Below are positions 38,127-46,865 of a stretch of DNA of 64,000 bases, one piece after another. The position numbers and the translations under genes are program-made. The notes under the pieces are model-generated. The model did not search any database. It was given only the letters and a program-made list of their open reading frames with translations, and was not told where the DNA came from. The DNA is from Archangium lipolyticum. Its GTDB lineage: Bacteria > Myxococcota > Myxococcia > Myxococcales > Myxococcaceae. The stretch covers positions 744,001 to 808,000 of the forward strand of contig NZ_JANKBZ010000001.1 of the NCBI RefSeq assembly GCF_024623785.1. The letters run 5' to 3'. Each line of letters opens with the position of its first letter. Position 1 is the first letter of the stretch.

Positions 38127-40304
38127 CTACCCCCCGCTCCCTGGCTCGGTAGCCGTAGGCAGCAGCGCCGGGGCGGGGGTGTGGTGAATGGGGCTCACGC
38201 CATCACCCAACTGCCCGTAGAAGTTGTGGCCCCAGGAGATCAGGGTGCCATTCGCACGCAGCGCCATCGAATGGAGGTCGCCCCCCGAGATGGCCACCAC
38301 ACCCCCGAGCTCCGGTACCCGCACCGGCGTGGTGCGATCCGTCAGCGTCCCATCGCCGAGCTGGCCGTAGGCGTTGCTGCCCCAGGCCCAGACCGTCCCG
38401 TCTCGGCGCAGCGCCAGGGAGTGGAACACTCCGCCATCAATGGCCACCACGCCCATGAGTCCCCGCACCCGTTCCGGCGTGAGGGAGTCGTGAGGCCAGG
38501 TCCACACCGTGCCATCCTCGCGTAGCGCCAGCGACGCGATTTTGTTGGCCGAGACGGACACCACTCCCCTGAGTCGCGGCACCTGCACCGGCGTGAGCTC
38601 GGGGATGATCGTCCCGTCCGTCATCCTGGCGGGCTCGCAGAACCAGACCCACACCGTGCCGTCCTTGAGCACCGCCACCGACCAGTAGTTCCCCGCCGCG
38701 ATGCCCGTCACGTCCGAGAGGCCCTTCACCTGCATGGGCGTGAGCCCCACCCCGTAGCCCCAGGCCCATACCGTGCCGTCCTCGCGCAGCAGCAGCGAGT
38801 GGGAATCACCGGCCAGGAGGACCTTGCCGCCCGTGAGCTCCGGCACCTGTACCGGCGAGGGACTGTCGCTCGTCGTTCCATTCCCGAGCTGCCCGTAGAG
38901 ATTGTTCCCCCAACCCCACACCGTGCCATCCCCTCGCAGCGCCAGGGAGTGCATCGTACCGGCGGAGACGCCCACCACGTCCGTGAGACCCGGCACCTGC
39001 CCCGGCACAGCCTGGGGCTGATTGAACTGGGTCAGCGGCCCACGGCCGAGCTGTCCGAAGATGTTCACCCCCCAGGTCCACACCGTGCCATCCCCTCGCA
39101 GCGCCATGGAGTGCAGTGAGCGCGCGGAGAAGTCCACCACGTCCGTGAGGTTCACCACCGGCACCGGCTCGAGCCGGCGATCCGAGCCCGTGCCGAGCAT
39201 GCCCCGGGTGTTGTCACCCCAGCCCCACACGGAGCCCTCCGCTTGCACCGCCAGGCTATGGACCTCACCCGCCGCGATGGACCGCACCTCCGGTAGACCC
39301 TCCACTCGCACGGGCAGGCTCTGGTCCACGTTCGTTCCATCCCCCAGCTGGCCGTAGGCGTTGTCGCCGAAGGCCCACACCGAGCCATCCGCGCGCAACA
39401 CCAGGGAGTGGAAGGTGGCGCCCGAGATGGCCACTACGTCCGTGAAACCCGTGGCCTGAACGGGCGAGGGCTGGATCGTCACCACGGGATCGATCCCGAG
39501 GTTGCCGGCGCCGCCGTAGCCCCAGGCCCACACGGTGCCGTCCTCGCGCAACGCCAGCGAGTACCAACCCCCCGCCGAGATGGCCACCACGCCCGTGAGC
39601 CCCGGCACCTGCGCCGGAACGGGCCGAGACACCTTCGTCCCGTCCCCGAGCTGGCCTCCGTAGTTTCCACCCCAGGCCCACACGGTGCCGTCCTCGCGCA
39701 GCGCCAGCGAGTGCGACTGTCCGGCCGAGGTGGCCACCACGCCCGTGAGGCCCGGCACCTGCCCTGGCACCCGCCATGTGCCGCCGCTCGAGGACCCGAG
39801 CTGGCCCTCTTCATTGTTCCCCCAACCCCACACGGTGCCGTCCGCGCGCACCACCAGGACATGGGACCATCCCGATGAAATGGACTTCACGTCCGTGAGA
39901 CCCGGCACCTGCCCTGGCAAGGGGCGGCCCTGGGCGGAGCCATCCCCGAGCGCGCCCGTGTTGTTGGAGCCCCAGGTCCACACCGTGCCGTCCTGCCCCA
40001 GGGCCACGGAGTAGCCCTGGCCCACCGCGACGGACACCACGCCCCCGAGTCCGGGCACCGGCTCCTTCCGTGGCGCATCCAGGTACGTGCCGTTTCCGAG
40101 CTCCCCCTCGGTGTTCATGCCCCAGGCCCACACCGTGCCATCCTCGAGAACCCTCAGCGTATGGGATTGCCCCGTGGCGATCCCGCTCCGCGCGTCCACC
40201 TCGCGGGGCCGCAGCGGCAGGCCCCAGGCGATCTCCGTCGTCAGCACCATCCCGAGCAGCGCGGACAGCAGCACTCCGCGCACGCTTCTTGTCTCTCGAA
40301 GCAT
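38127..40304 (-). CDS. secreted RCC1-repeat double beta-propeller protein
   Basis: A 725-aa protein with a signal peptide (GVLLSALLGMVLTTEIAWG) and almost nothing else but RCC1-type repeats of about 50 residues, with the pattern HSLALREDGTVWAWG...GQLGDGT. I count 14 units, two of them shortened (about units 10 and 12), enough for two seven-bladed propellers. Start ATG 40304 has GGAGG upstream; the frame runs on to 40484 without support. It is convergent with the AA10 gene, 15 bp between stops. Extracellular RCC1 proteins are frequent in myxobacteria; the ligand is unknown. The repeats are also similar at DNA level, so copy number may vary between strains. Confidence 0.88.
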   Translation of the reverse strand: MLRETRSVRGVLLSALLGMVLTTEIAWGLPLRPREVDARSGIATGQSHTLRVLEDGTVWAWGMNTEGELGNGTYLDAPRKEPVPGLGGVVSVAVGQGYSVALGQDGTVWTWGSNNTGALGDGSAQGRPLPGQVPGLTDVKSISSGWSHVLVVRADGTVWGWGNNEEGQLGSSSGGTWRVPGQVPGLTGVVATSAGQSHSLALREDGTVWAWGGNYGGQLGDGTKVSRPVPAQVPGLTGVVAISAGGWYSLALREDGTVWAWGYGGAGNLGIDPVVTIQPSPVQATGFTDVVAISGATFHSLVLRADGSVWAFGDNAYGQLGDGTNVDQSLPVRVEGLPEVRSIAAGEVHSLAVQAEGSVWGWGDNTRGMLGTGSDRRLEPVPVVNLTDVVDFSARSLHSMALRGDGTVWTWGVNIFGQLGRGPLTQFNQPQAVPGQVPGLTDVVGVSAGTMHSLALRGDGTVWGWGNNLYGQLGNGTTSDSPSPVQVPELTGGKVLLAGDSHSLLLREDGTVWAWGYGVGLTPMQVKGLSDVTGIAAGNYWSVAVLKDGTVWVWFCEPARMTDGTIIPELTPVQVPRLRGVVSVSANKIASLALREDGTVWTWPHDSLTPERVRGLMGVVAIDGGVFHSLALRRDGTVWAWGSNAYGQLGDGTLTDRTTPVRVPELGGVVAISGGDLHSMALRANGTLISWGHNFYGQLGDGVSPIHHTPAPALLPTATEPGSGG

Positions 40305-40578
40305 CGTTCCTCCACGAGCTAGCGATGGGCGCCCAAGCAGAGCGCGTGCCACCTGCCTGCCTGCTCTCGCTCCCTCGGAACACCCGTGAGCACGAGCCCG
40401 TGTTCGCGTGGACGGATGACGTTTTATGTCCAATGACTGACGTGATTGGTCCTCCCACCGGACTCCCCCCGGTGGGCCTCTCACGAAGTGGTCCGAAGAG
40501 CGCTCGCCCTCAGCCAGCAGCTGGAGGGATGGGTGTACGCAGAGCCGTAGCCGCGCGACCGTCTGCTATCCTCCGGGC
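40305..40578. other. divergent intergenic region with a GC-rich hairpin
   Basis: 274 bp between divergent starts. It holds a perfect 8-bp stem CCCACCGG/CCGGTGGG with a 7-base loop at 40454-40476. As no gene ends here, it is a leader structure or protein site rather than a terminator. No other feature recognised. Confidence 0.45.
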
Positions 40579-41031
40579 ATGGACTGGCCGTGGAAGCGTG
40601 CGAGACGGGTATTGAACAAGGAGGAGGAGGCTCGGCTCATCGAGGCCATCCGCCGGGCCGAGCAGGGCCATCGCGGAGAGGTGCTCGTGCACGTGGAGCG
40701 GCACTGCAAGGGAGGCAGCGCGCTGGCGCGGGCCATGGGGCTCTTCGAGAAGCTCGGGATGCGGGGCACGGCCACCGACACCGCGGTGATCCTCTATGTG
40801 GCGTTGGAGGATCGCAAGACGGCGGTGTACGCGGGCCGGGGGGTGCACGGGGCGGCCATGCCGGGCTTCTGGGAGACGGTGGTGGACGCGGTGGAGGAAG
40901 GCTTCCGCAAGGGCGAGCCCGTGACCGGGCTCGTGACGGCGGTGGAGCGCATCGGGGGGCTGTTGCTCACCGCGGTTCCGGGCAGGGACACGGCGGGCAA
41001 CGAACTGCCAGACCGGGTGAACCAGGGCTGA
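40579..41031 (+). CDS. TPM-domain (TLP18.3/Psb32-type) protein
   Basis: A 150-aa protein matching the TPM domain: EEEARLIEAIRRAEQGHRGEVLVHVE at the start, a DTAVILYVALEDRKTAVYAGRG core, and the helical GFWETVVDAVEEGFRKGEPVTGLVTAVERIG end. No signal peptide or membrane helix is visible, so this is a lone soluble domain; many relatives are anchored. It lies 9 bp upstream of the AraC gene and is probably cotranscribed. The function of bacterial TPM proteins is poorly defined (membrane protein turnover has been proposed). Confidence 0.8.
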   Translation: MDWPWKRARRVLNKEEEARLIEAIRRAEQGHRGEVLVHVERHCKGGSALARAMGLFEKLGMRGTATDTAVILYVALEDRKTAVYAGRGVHGAAMPGFWETVVDAVEEGFRKGEPVTGLVTAVERIGGLLLTAVPGRDTAGNELPDRVNQG

Positions 41032-41040
41032 GGTCCCCGC

Positions 41041-41949
41041 ATGCGTCGCACCCCTCAGAACCCTCCTCCCCATCTCCTCACCCTGGACGCGATGGGCGCT
41101 GGGGGCCTGCCCTTGCGTGTCGTTCGCATTCCAGGGCACCAGCCCGTGATTCCGCCCGGGCCACTCGTCTCGACCTTCTTCATGGTCTTCGTGCTGACGG
41201 CGGGAAGGGGGCGAGCCCGTCTCCTGGAGCCGCTCGATGTCCAGGCGGGGGACATCCACCTCGTCCCCGCGGGCATGGAGCACCAGCCCCTCGAGCTGGG
41301 CGACCTCGAGGGGTGGATCGTGGGCTTCGATCCGCTGCTGCTCCGCTCGCTCGGACCGGAGTGGTTGCCAGAACCGCCTCGAAACCGTGGAGCGGCGAAG
41401 CCCACTCCAGCGCGAAGCCTCTTCGTCCGGGGACTGCTCCGGCTGCGGCCCGGGCAAGCGCGGTGGCAGCGAATCGCGCACCGGGTGGCCGAGCTGGAGG
41501 CCGAGCTGCGAGAAGCCCGTTGGGGCGCGGAGAACGCGACGTATGCATGGTTCGTCCTGCTGGTCACGGAGCTCCTGCGCGAGTTGCAGGAGCACGCGCC
41601 TCTCGCGCCGTCCATGAGCGGCGGGCTCGTGCACGATGCGCTCGCCTTCATCGAGGCGCACTGCTTGCAGCCCCTCTCGCTCCAGGACGTCGCGGCGGCG
41701 GTGGGGTGCACGCCCTCGCACCTGGCCAATGCCATCCGCCGGGAGACGGGGCTGACGGTGGGTGACTGGCTGCGCGAGCACCGCATGGCCGAGGCCCGGC
41801 GGCGCCTGCTGGACACGGAAGCCAGTATGGAGAGCATCGCGAGCCAGGTGGGTTACGCCGACGTCACCCATTTCATCCGCACCTTCCGGCGCGTCCACGG
41901 AATGACCCCCCGGGCCTGGCGCGAGCAGCGCCGCAGCACCGGAAGCTGA
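41041..41949 (+). CDS. AraC-family transcriptional regulator
   Basis: A 302-aa regulator with an N-terminal cupin-like sensing domain (about 1-100, with QAGDIHLVPAGMEHQPLELG) and a C-terminal double helix-turn-helix: SLQDVAAAVGCTPSHLANAIRRETG and MESIASQVGYADVTHFIRTFRRVHGMTPRAWR, the latter the typical family end. Start ATG 41041 lies 9 bp after the TPM gene. Target genes are unknown. Confidence 0.9.
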   Translation: MRRTPQNPPPHLLTLDAMGAGGLPLRVVRIPGHQPVIPPGPLVSTFFMVFVLTAGRGRARLLEPLDVQAGDIHLVPAGMEHQPLELGDLEGWIVGFDPLLLRSLGPEWLPEPPRNRGAAKPTPARSLFVRGLLRLRPGQARWQRIAHRVAELEAELREARWGAENATYAWFVLLVTELLRELQEHAPLAPSMSGGLVHDALAFIEAHCLQPLSLQDVAAAVGCTPSHLANAIRRETGLTVGDWLREHRMAEARRRLLDTEASMESIASQVGYADVTHFIRTFRRVHGMTPRAWREQRRSTGS

Positions 41950-41979
41950 CAAGGCTCCCGGCTCCGAGGCGGGGACGAA

Positions 41980-43638
41980 CTACCGCACGTCCAGGAAGAT
42001 GGCGGTGGGGACGCCCCAGTTTCCGCTGGCGTCCTGGCTCTCCACGAAGATCGTGTGCCGGCCCGGTGCCAGGCCAGAGGTGAAGACCGTGGCCTGCACC
42101 GACTCGGCCGTGCTGTTGAAGCTTCCGTCCACCGCGCTCAGTGCGAACGTGGGCGTCCCCGACACCCAGGACGGCGCATCGATGGAGTAGCGCGCGGCGG
42201 CGATGGCCTGCGAGCCTTCCGTACCCCCGTTCGTGCCGTAGCGGGTGTCATCCGCCCGAGCTGTGAGCGTCACCGGGGTCCCCTGCATCACGCTGCTCGC
42301 CGACAGCGCGAGGTTGATGGAGTCCGGGCCCGCCGCCACCTGATACGGCCGCCGCGCCGCCTTGAAGGCGTAGGAGAGGGCCGGCATGTTCTTGGGGACG
42401 ATGGTGTTCTCGAAGGTGGTGCAGCTCTCGAAGAAGGCACTTCCCATCTCGAAGGTGAACGCCGCGACGCCGAGCCGCCCGTAGGCGAAGGCGTCCGTGG
42501 AGCCCGAGGCCGAATACAGGCACGAGCTCACCTGGCACGCCTGATAGCCATTGAAGTAGTTGAACTTGCGCCCCAGGGTGCGCAACTGGGTCGCGTTCGG
42601 CGCCGCCGCCGTGGTGGCCGACCAGGGATAGAGCACATAACCGCCGTAGCTGTGGAGGCTGAGCATCAGGCCCGTGGCGTCCGCGGGGGCGGGATCCGTG
42701 GAGGCGGGCCCGCGCTGATCCGGGAAGAGGGAGAGGATGTAGTTCTCCAGCGTCTTCGTCTCCGGCTCGGAGGCCGCCGAGCGCCCCCGGTAGGTGTCAT
42801 TGCACGCGCTGCTGCTCGCGCCCGCGCCACCCCAGTCGAAGCTGCTGTTGCGGTTGAGATCCACTCCGTACGTCGTCGTGGAGCAGGAGCCCTCGCTGGT
42901 GTTGGTGTTCTTGCGCTTGGACAAACCCGTCTCCGCGACGCGGCGGCCGTCCGGGTTGGACTGCACCACGACGTGCAGCTCGGAGTAGTCGAGCAGCCAG
43001 GTGACATCCGGGTCCGTGCCGTAACGGCTCACGAGTTGCTCGGCGAAGCGCGTGGCCAGCTCCGCCGTCGTGTACTCGCGGGCGTGGATGCCGCCCATCA
43101 GGAAGAACCGCGCCTTGGAGCCCGAGCGCGCCTTGTTCGTCAGCACCAGCACCCGCAGGTCATCTCCCGGCTTGCCTCCCGCCGTCACCTTGTCCCAGGT
43201 GTCGCCGATGTCATTCCACGAGGCGAGGTTCGGGTAGGTGATGGGCAGCTGCGCCATCGCGGCGTAGGTCTCGTCCACCGTGCGGTAGCACGAGTAGCCG
43301 GGAATCCCGCCGGCCAGGGACACCCGCCCCTCGCGTGGCTCGTTCAGGAGCCGCGTCTGTTCCTCGAGGATCTCCACGCGGCGACCCTCTTTCACCAGCG
43401 CGTCGTACTCCTCGGGCGAGAGTACCGCCTCCACGGTCTTCTTCTCATGATCCACCGCCGCACTGAGGTCCAGCGTCTCGGCGAGTCGATCCAGGTCTAC
43501 CCGGGACTTGAACGACACCCGGGCCAGGAGGACGGACGGACGGGACGGCCCCTCCTCGGGGGCTGCTGCCCGGGCAACGACAGGTGAGAGGGCGAGCGCT
43601 GCTGCGGCTGCGAGAACTCCAGTGACGGACGACGGCAT
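41980..43638 (-). CDS. secreted M14 zinc carboxypeptidase
   Basis: A 552-aa exported protease with an N-terminal signal peptide. A propeptide-like segment (about 30-110) precedes the M14 domain: zinc ligands in GGIHAREYTTAE (HxxE), third ligand in LSLHSYGGYVLYPW, and the catalytic Glu in FTFEMGSAFFES. The binding residues NPDGRR and VDLNRN are also present. A C-terminal Ig-like domain (about 440-552) may assist secretion or binding. Start ATG 43638 has GGAGG at 7 bp, but this lies within a perfect hairpin. A role in digesting prey or environmental protein is inference. Confidence 0.93.
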   Translation of the reverse strand: MPSSVTGVLAAAAALALSPVVARAAAPEEGPSRPSVLLARVSFKSRVDLDRLAETLDLSAAVDHEKKTVEAVLSPEEYDALVKEGRRVEILEEQTRLLNEPREGRVSLAGGIPGYSCYRTVDETYAAMAQLPITYPNLASWNDIGDTWDKVTAGGKPGDDLRVLVLTNKARSGSKARFFLMGGIHAREYTTAELATRFAEQLVSRYGTDPDVTWLLDYSELHVVVQSNPDGRRVAETGLSKRKNTNTSEGSCSTTTYGVDLNRNSSFDWGGAGASSSACNDTYRGRSAASEPETKTLENYILSLFPDQRGPASTDPAPADATGLMLSLHSYGGYVLYPWSATTAAAPNATQLRTLGRKFNYFNGYQACQVSSCLYSASGSTDAFAYGRLGVAAFTFEMGSAFFESCTTFENTIVPKNMPALSYAFKAARRPYQVAAGPDSINLALSASSVMQGTPVTLTARADDTRYGTNGGTEGSQAIAAARYSIDAPSWVSGTPTFALSAVDGSFNSTAESVQATVFTSGLAPGRHTIFVESQDASGNWGVPTAIFLDVR

Positions 43639-43642
43639 GGGG

Positions 43643-43666
43643 GTTCCTCCACGGCAGGGGAGGAAC
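43643..43666 (-). promoter_or_regulatory. hairpin sequestering the carboxypeptidase Shine-Dalgarno
   Basis: On the minus strand GTTCCTCC-(8 bases)-GGAGGAAC is a perfect 8-bp stem. The 3' arm contains the GGAGG Shine-Dalgarno and ends four bases before ATG 43638. In the folded mRNA the ribosome site would be closed, suggesting control of translation by temperature, a trans-acting factor or coupling. Confidence 0.6.
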
Positions 43667-43763
43667 GCACCTTATTCCTGGAATGCTGGATATACAATTT
43701 TCACGGCCACTTCAATTCGCGAGAGTGAGCCGCCAGGCGGACGTCAACCCGGGCGTGCCGCAT

Positions 43764-44513
43764 TCATGGCTCGGGTGGGAGATCGAATTCCTTCTTCGCT
43801 CCCGTTGTCTGAAGACCCTTCGGCGTGAGTTTGAAGACTTCCGCCTTGAAGTGGAAGTTCTCCGGGCCGGAATCGCGCCTCAGCGCCAGGAAACCCACGT
43901 CCCGCTCGCCCAGGGCACCGAAGAGCGAATGGGTGAAGTCCGTTGCCCAGGTCTTGATCGGACCGCGGGTGATCTTGCCTTTCGCATCGACCGGAAAGAT
44001 ATAGAAGAAGCGAAGCCTCGAGGCGGAGCCGGAGACCGAGCCGAGCCCATTGGCGAGGACGAGATAGCGCTCCCCTCCCCTCTTGAGCTCGAACGCCTCG
44101 TGTCCTTCCTCGAGCCAACCCCCGAACGGATCCTCGTGTGTCACCACGCGAAAGACTTTCGTCCCAATGGTGAAAGACTCTCGCTGTTCGTCCGTGCCTC
44201 GATGGCGGACCTCATAGCGATAGGAATGAGGTCCCGCCTTGACCACCAGGGCCCGGAGCTCATCGGGAGAGTCGTACTGGAGGGATTGGCCCGCCGTGGA
44301 CAGACAGGTCACGGTCAAGCCCTTCCTGTCCATCAGCGCTTCCGTGGCCTTGCGTACCGCGGATTCCCACGCCGAGAGCTGTGAGCAATCCGCCGGGTAG
44401 TCGAAGCGGCTGCCCGACACGAGGTTGTCTGAAGTCGATTGCGCGGTGGCGGTGGTGTACAGGAGGCCCGTACACATCGACACCAATGCGACAAGGGAGC
44501 CGGTCATTTTCAT
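43764..44513 (-). CDS. small secreted protein of unknown function
   Basis: A 249-aa protein with a signal peptide (MKMTGSLVALVSMCTGLLYTTATAQ). The mature part is rich in beta-type sequence, for example HSYRYEVRHRGTDEQRESFTIG and RYLVLANGLGSVSG, with two cysteines (DCSQL, VTCLS) that may pair. I recognise no family. The start ATG overlaps the Kelch lipoprotein stop as ATGA, so the two are translated together and may interact at the envelope. Confidence 0.7.
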   Translation of the reverse strand: MKMTGSLVALVSMCTGLLYTTATAQSTSDNLVSGSRFDYPADCSQLSAWESAVRKATEALMDRKGLTVTCLSTAGQSLQYDSPDELRALVVKAGPHSYRYEVRHRGTDEQRESFTIGTKVFRVVTHEDPFGGWLEEGHEAFELKRGGERYLVLANGLGSVSGSASRLRFFYIFPVDAKGKITRGPIKTWATDFTHSLFGALGERDVGFLALRRDSGPENFHFKAEVFKLTPKGLQTTGAKKEFDLPPEP

Positions 44514-45664
44514 GGCGTATAGCGCTCGGTATACCAGATGAGGCCCTGGCGGCTCACACCGCCCGTCACCAGCACATCCCCCGTCTCCAGCAGTGTGGCG
44601 GAGTGGAGGTGCCTGGGATGAAGCATGTCGCCCACCAGCGTCCAGGTGTTCGTCGCCGGGTCATACAACTCGGAGGTGGGCACGTAGTCACCGGATGAAT
44701 CGCCCCTCCCCCCCGTCACCAGCACCTGTCCCGAGTACAGCAGCGTCGCGGTGTGACCCCGGCGCGGCCGGTTCATCGGAGGAGCGGAGAACCACCGGTC
44801 GTTGTACGGATCGTACACGTCCACCGAGCTCAAGGCCTTCCCGTTCGCGTCCATGCCGCCCGCCACCAGCACATAGCCGGAGTAGAGCCGCGTGGCGGTA
44901 TGGTTGGCACGGATCGTCGGTAGGGATTGCACCTGCCGCCACGTGTTCGTGGACGGGCTGTACAGGTCCACCTTCCGGGTGAACGGCAGCCCGCCCGTCA
45001 CCAGCACCTCGCCCGAGTAGAGCCGTGTCGCGGAGTGATCCGCCCGGTAGGAGGGCATGGGGCCCGTGAGGCTCCACGTGCCCGTGGAGGGGTCGTACAG
45101 CTCCGCTCCAACCGGCTGACCTCCGAAGGGCGTGTAACCACCCGCCGCCAGCACCTGGCCCGAATCGAGCAGCGTGGAGGAGTGGGAGACGCGAGGCACC
45201 ACCATGGGGCCCGTGAGGTTCCATGTGCCGGTGGCCGGGTCGTACAGCTCGGCGATGCTGGAGGGGACCGGCTCGACGGAACCATGACCTCCCGACACCA
45301 GCACCTGGCCCGAGCCGAGCCGGATCGCGGTGAAGATCTCGTGCGGTGCGTTCATCGAGCCCGTGCGAGTCCATGTATTCGTGTAGGGATTGTACAGCTC
45401 CGCGCTCTGGAGGTAGCGGTAGTAGTCCGCGCCACCCGCCACCAGCACCGCACCCGAGTCGAGCAGCACCGCCGAGTGCCGCATGCGCATGGCCAGCGCG
45501 GAGGCCTCCTGGGTCCAATGCGTCCCGTCCGTGGCGAGCGCCTTCGCGTCGGAAGACCGGACCACCCCGTCAGCCGGAAGGAACGGCGCCTCCGCGCCAC
45601 CACACGCACCCGCGACAGTGGCGGCCCCCGCCACCAACAACGACAGACGAATCCTCTTGAGCAT
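44510..45664 (-). CDS. Kelch-repeat beta-propeller lipoprotein
   Basis: A 384-aa protein. The signal peptide ends in a probable lipobox (TVAGAC), so it is likely lipid-anchored. Seven Kelch-type repeats follow, each with HSATLLDSGQVLVAGG...ELYDPATGTW, enough for one complete seven-bladed propeller. Start ATG 45664 has AAGGGA upstream; the frame extends to 45751 without support. It is coupled by ATGA to the small secreted protein downstream. It is a common myxobacterial surface type; probably a binding protein, as no catalytic residues of galactose oxidase are apparent. Confidence 0.88.
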   Translation of the reverse strand: MLKRIRLSLLVAGAATVAGACGGAEAPFLPADGVVRSSDAKALATDGTHWTQEASALAMRMRHSAVLLDSGAVLVAGGADYYRYLQSAELYNPYTNTWTRTGSMNAPHEIFTAIRLGSGQVLVSGGHGSVEPVPSSIAELYDPATGTWNLTGPMVVPRVSHSSTLLDSGQVLAAGGYTPFGGQPVGAELYDPSTGTWSLTGPMPSYRADHSATRLYSGEVLVTGGLPFTRKVDLYSPSTNTWRQVQSLPTIRANHTATRLYSGYVLVAGGMDANGKALSSVDVYDPYNDRWFSAPPMNRPRRGHTATLLYSGQVLVTGGRGDSSGDYVPTSELYDPATNTWTLVGDMLHPRHLHSATLLETGDVLVTGGVSRQGLIWYTERYTP

Positions 45665-45799
45665 GGAATCCCTTGACCTGGTTGTGTGCCGCCCGGGCCC
45701 GACCTCCGGGGACATGCGGCACAGTACAAAGGGGGGCTGACAACGGTTCATCCGGGTGGGCTACTCTTCCGGCGCCTCGCTGACCCTGAAAGGTCGCAC

Positions 45800-46834
45800 A
45801 TGATGCAAGTCATGAAGACACTTCTTTCGACTCCGCTGCACCTGGTGGTGCTCGGGGGCTTGTCGCTGTTCGGCGCTCCGGCCGCGGCACAGTCCGGCCC
45901 CTTCTCTCCGTTCGCGCCCTTCGAACTGCGGGTGAATTTCCAGCCCGCCAGCGCGCCCGTGCCCGCGGGCTTCGTCGTGGACTCGGGCCAGGTGTTCGGC
46001 AGCCGGGGCAACGGCTACACCTACGGGTGGAGCGCTGACAACACGGCCAACACCCGCGACCGCAATGATCCCAACACCCCGTCCCAGGCGTATGACACCC
46101 TGATCCGGACGCAGAACGGTGGCAACTTCACCTGGGAGCTCGCCGTCCCCAATGGCTATTACCAGGTCCGTCTGGTGGCGGGTGACCCGGGCTACACCGA
46201 CAGCGATTACCGCTTCAATGTGGAGTATTACGGCGACGTGCTGAAGGGCACGCCCACCGAGGGTCAGCGCTTCTTCGAATCGGTGACCACGCTCGACGTG
46301 AACGACGGCCGGCTGACCATTCGCAACGACAGCTTCGCCGTCAACAACAAGCTGGCCTTCGTGGAGGTGAAGCGGAAGTTCGGCGTCGACGTCAACTTCC
46401 AGCCGGCCTCGTCCTCGCCCATCGAGATCTACGGATTCGTCTCGGACAACGGCCTCGCCTATGGGAACCGGGGCAACGGCTTCACCTACGGATGGAACGT
46501 GGACAACACGGCCAACATGGTGGACGTGAGCTACGACATCGACATCCTCGGGCAGCGGCACGCGCGCATGCAGCAGGGTGGCGACTACGTCTGGGAGATC
46601 GCCGTGCCCAACGGCGTCTACTCGGTGAGCCTGATGGCGGGGGACCCGTCCACGAAGGTGGGTGCGTACCGCATCCAGGTGGAGGACTCGGTGATCCTCA
46701 GCGGTATTCCGACGGGCTATGGCTTCACGCACGGCAGTGGCATGGTGGCGGTGACGGACGGCCGCCTCACCGTGCGCAGCGCACCGGGTGCCGCCAACAA
46801 CAAGCTCAACACCATCCGGATCCTCCAGCAGTAG
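45800..46834 (+). CDS. secreted protein with two tandem malectin-like domains
   Basis: A 344-aa exported protein. After the signal peptide (LHLVVLGGLSLFGAPAAAQ), two clearly related units of about 150 residues occur, each opening with VNFQP and containing RGNGYTYGW or RGNGFTYGW, then WE(L/I)AVPNG, GDP and DGRLT(I/V)R. The pattern is that of malectin-like carbohydrate-binding beta-sandwiches. No catalytic domain is attached, so it is probably a glycan-binding protein. Start ATG 45800 is preferred; ATGs at 45803 and 45812 are equally usable. It diverges from the Kelch gene. Confidence 0.75.
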   Translation: MMQVMKTLLSTPLHLVVLGGLSLFGAPAAAQSGPFSPFAPFELRVNFQPASAPVPAGFVVDSGQVFGSRGNGYTYGWSADNTANTRDRNDPNTPSQAYDTLIRTQNGGNFTWELAVPNGYYQVRLVAGDPGYTDSDYRFNVEYYGDVLKGTPTEGQRFFESVTTLDVNDGRLTIRNDSFAVNNKLAFVEVKRKFGVDVNFQPASSSPIEIYGFVSDNGLAYGNRGNGFTYGWNVDNTANMVDVSYDIDILGQRHARMQQGGDYVWEIAVPNGVYSVSLMAGDPSTKVGAYRIQVEDSVILSGIPTGYGFTHGSGMVAVTDGRLTVRSAPGAANNKLNTIRILQQ

Positions 46835-46865
46835 CCTTTCCGTGCCCGGAGCTTGAGGGGCGTCC

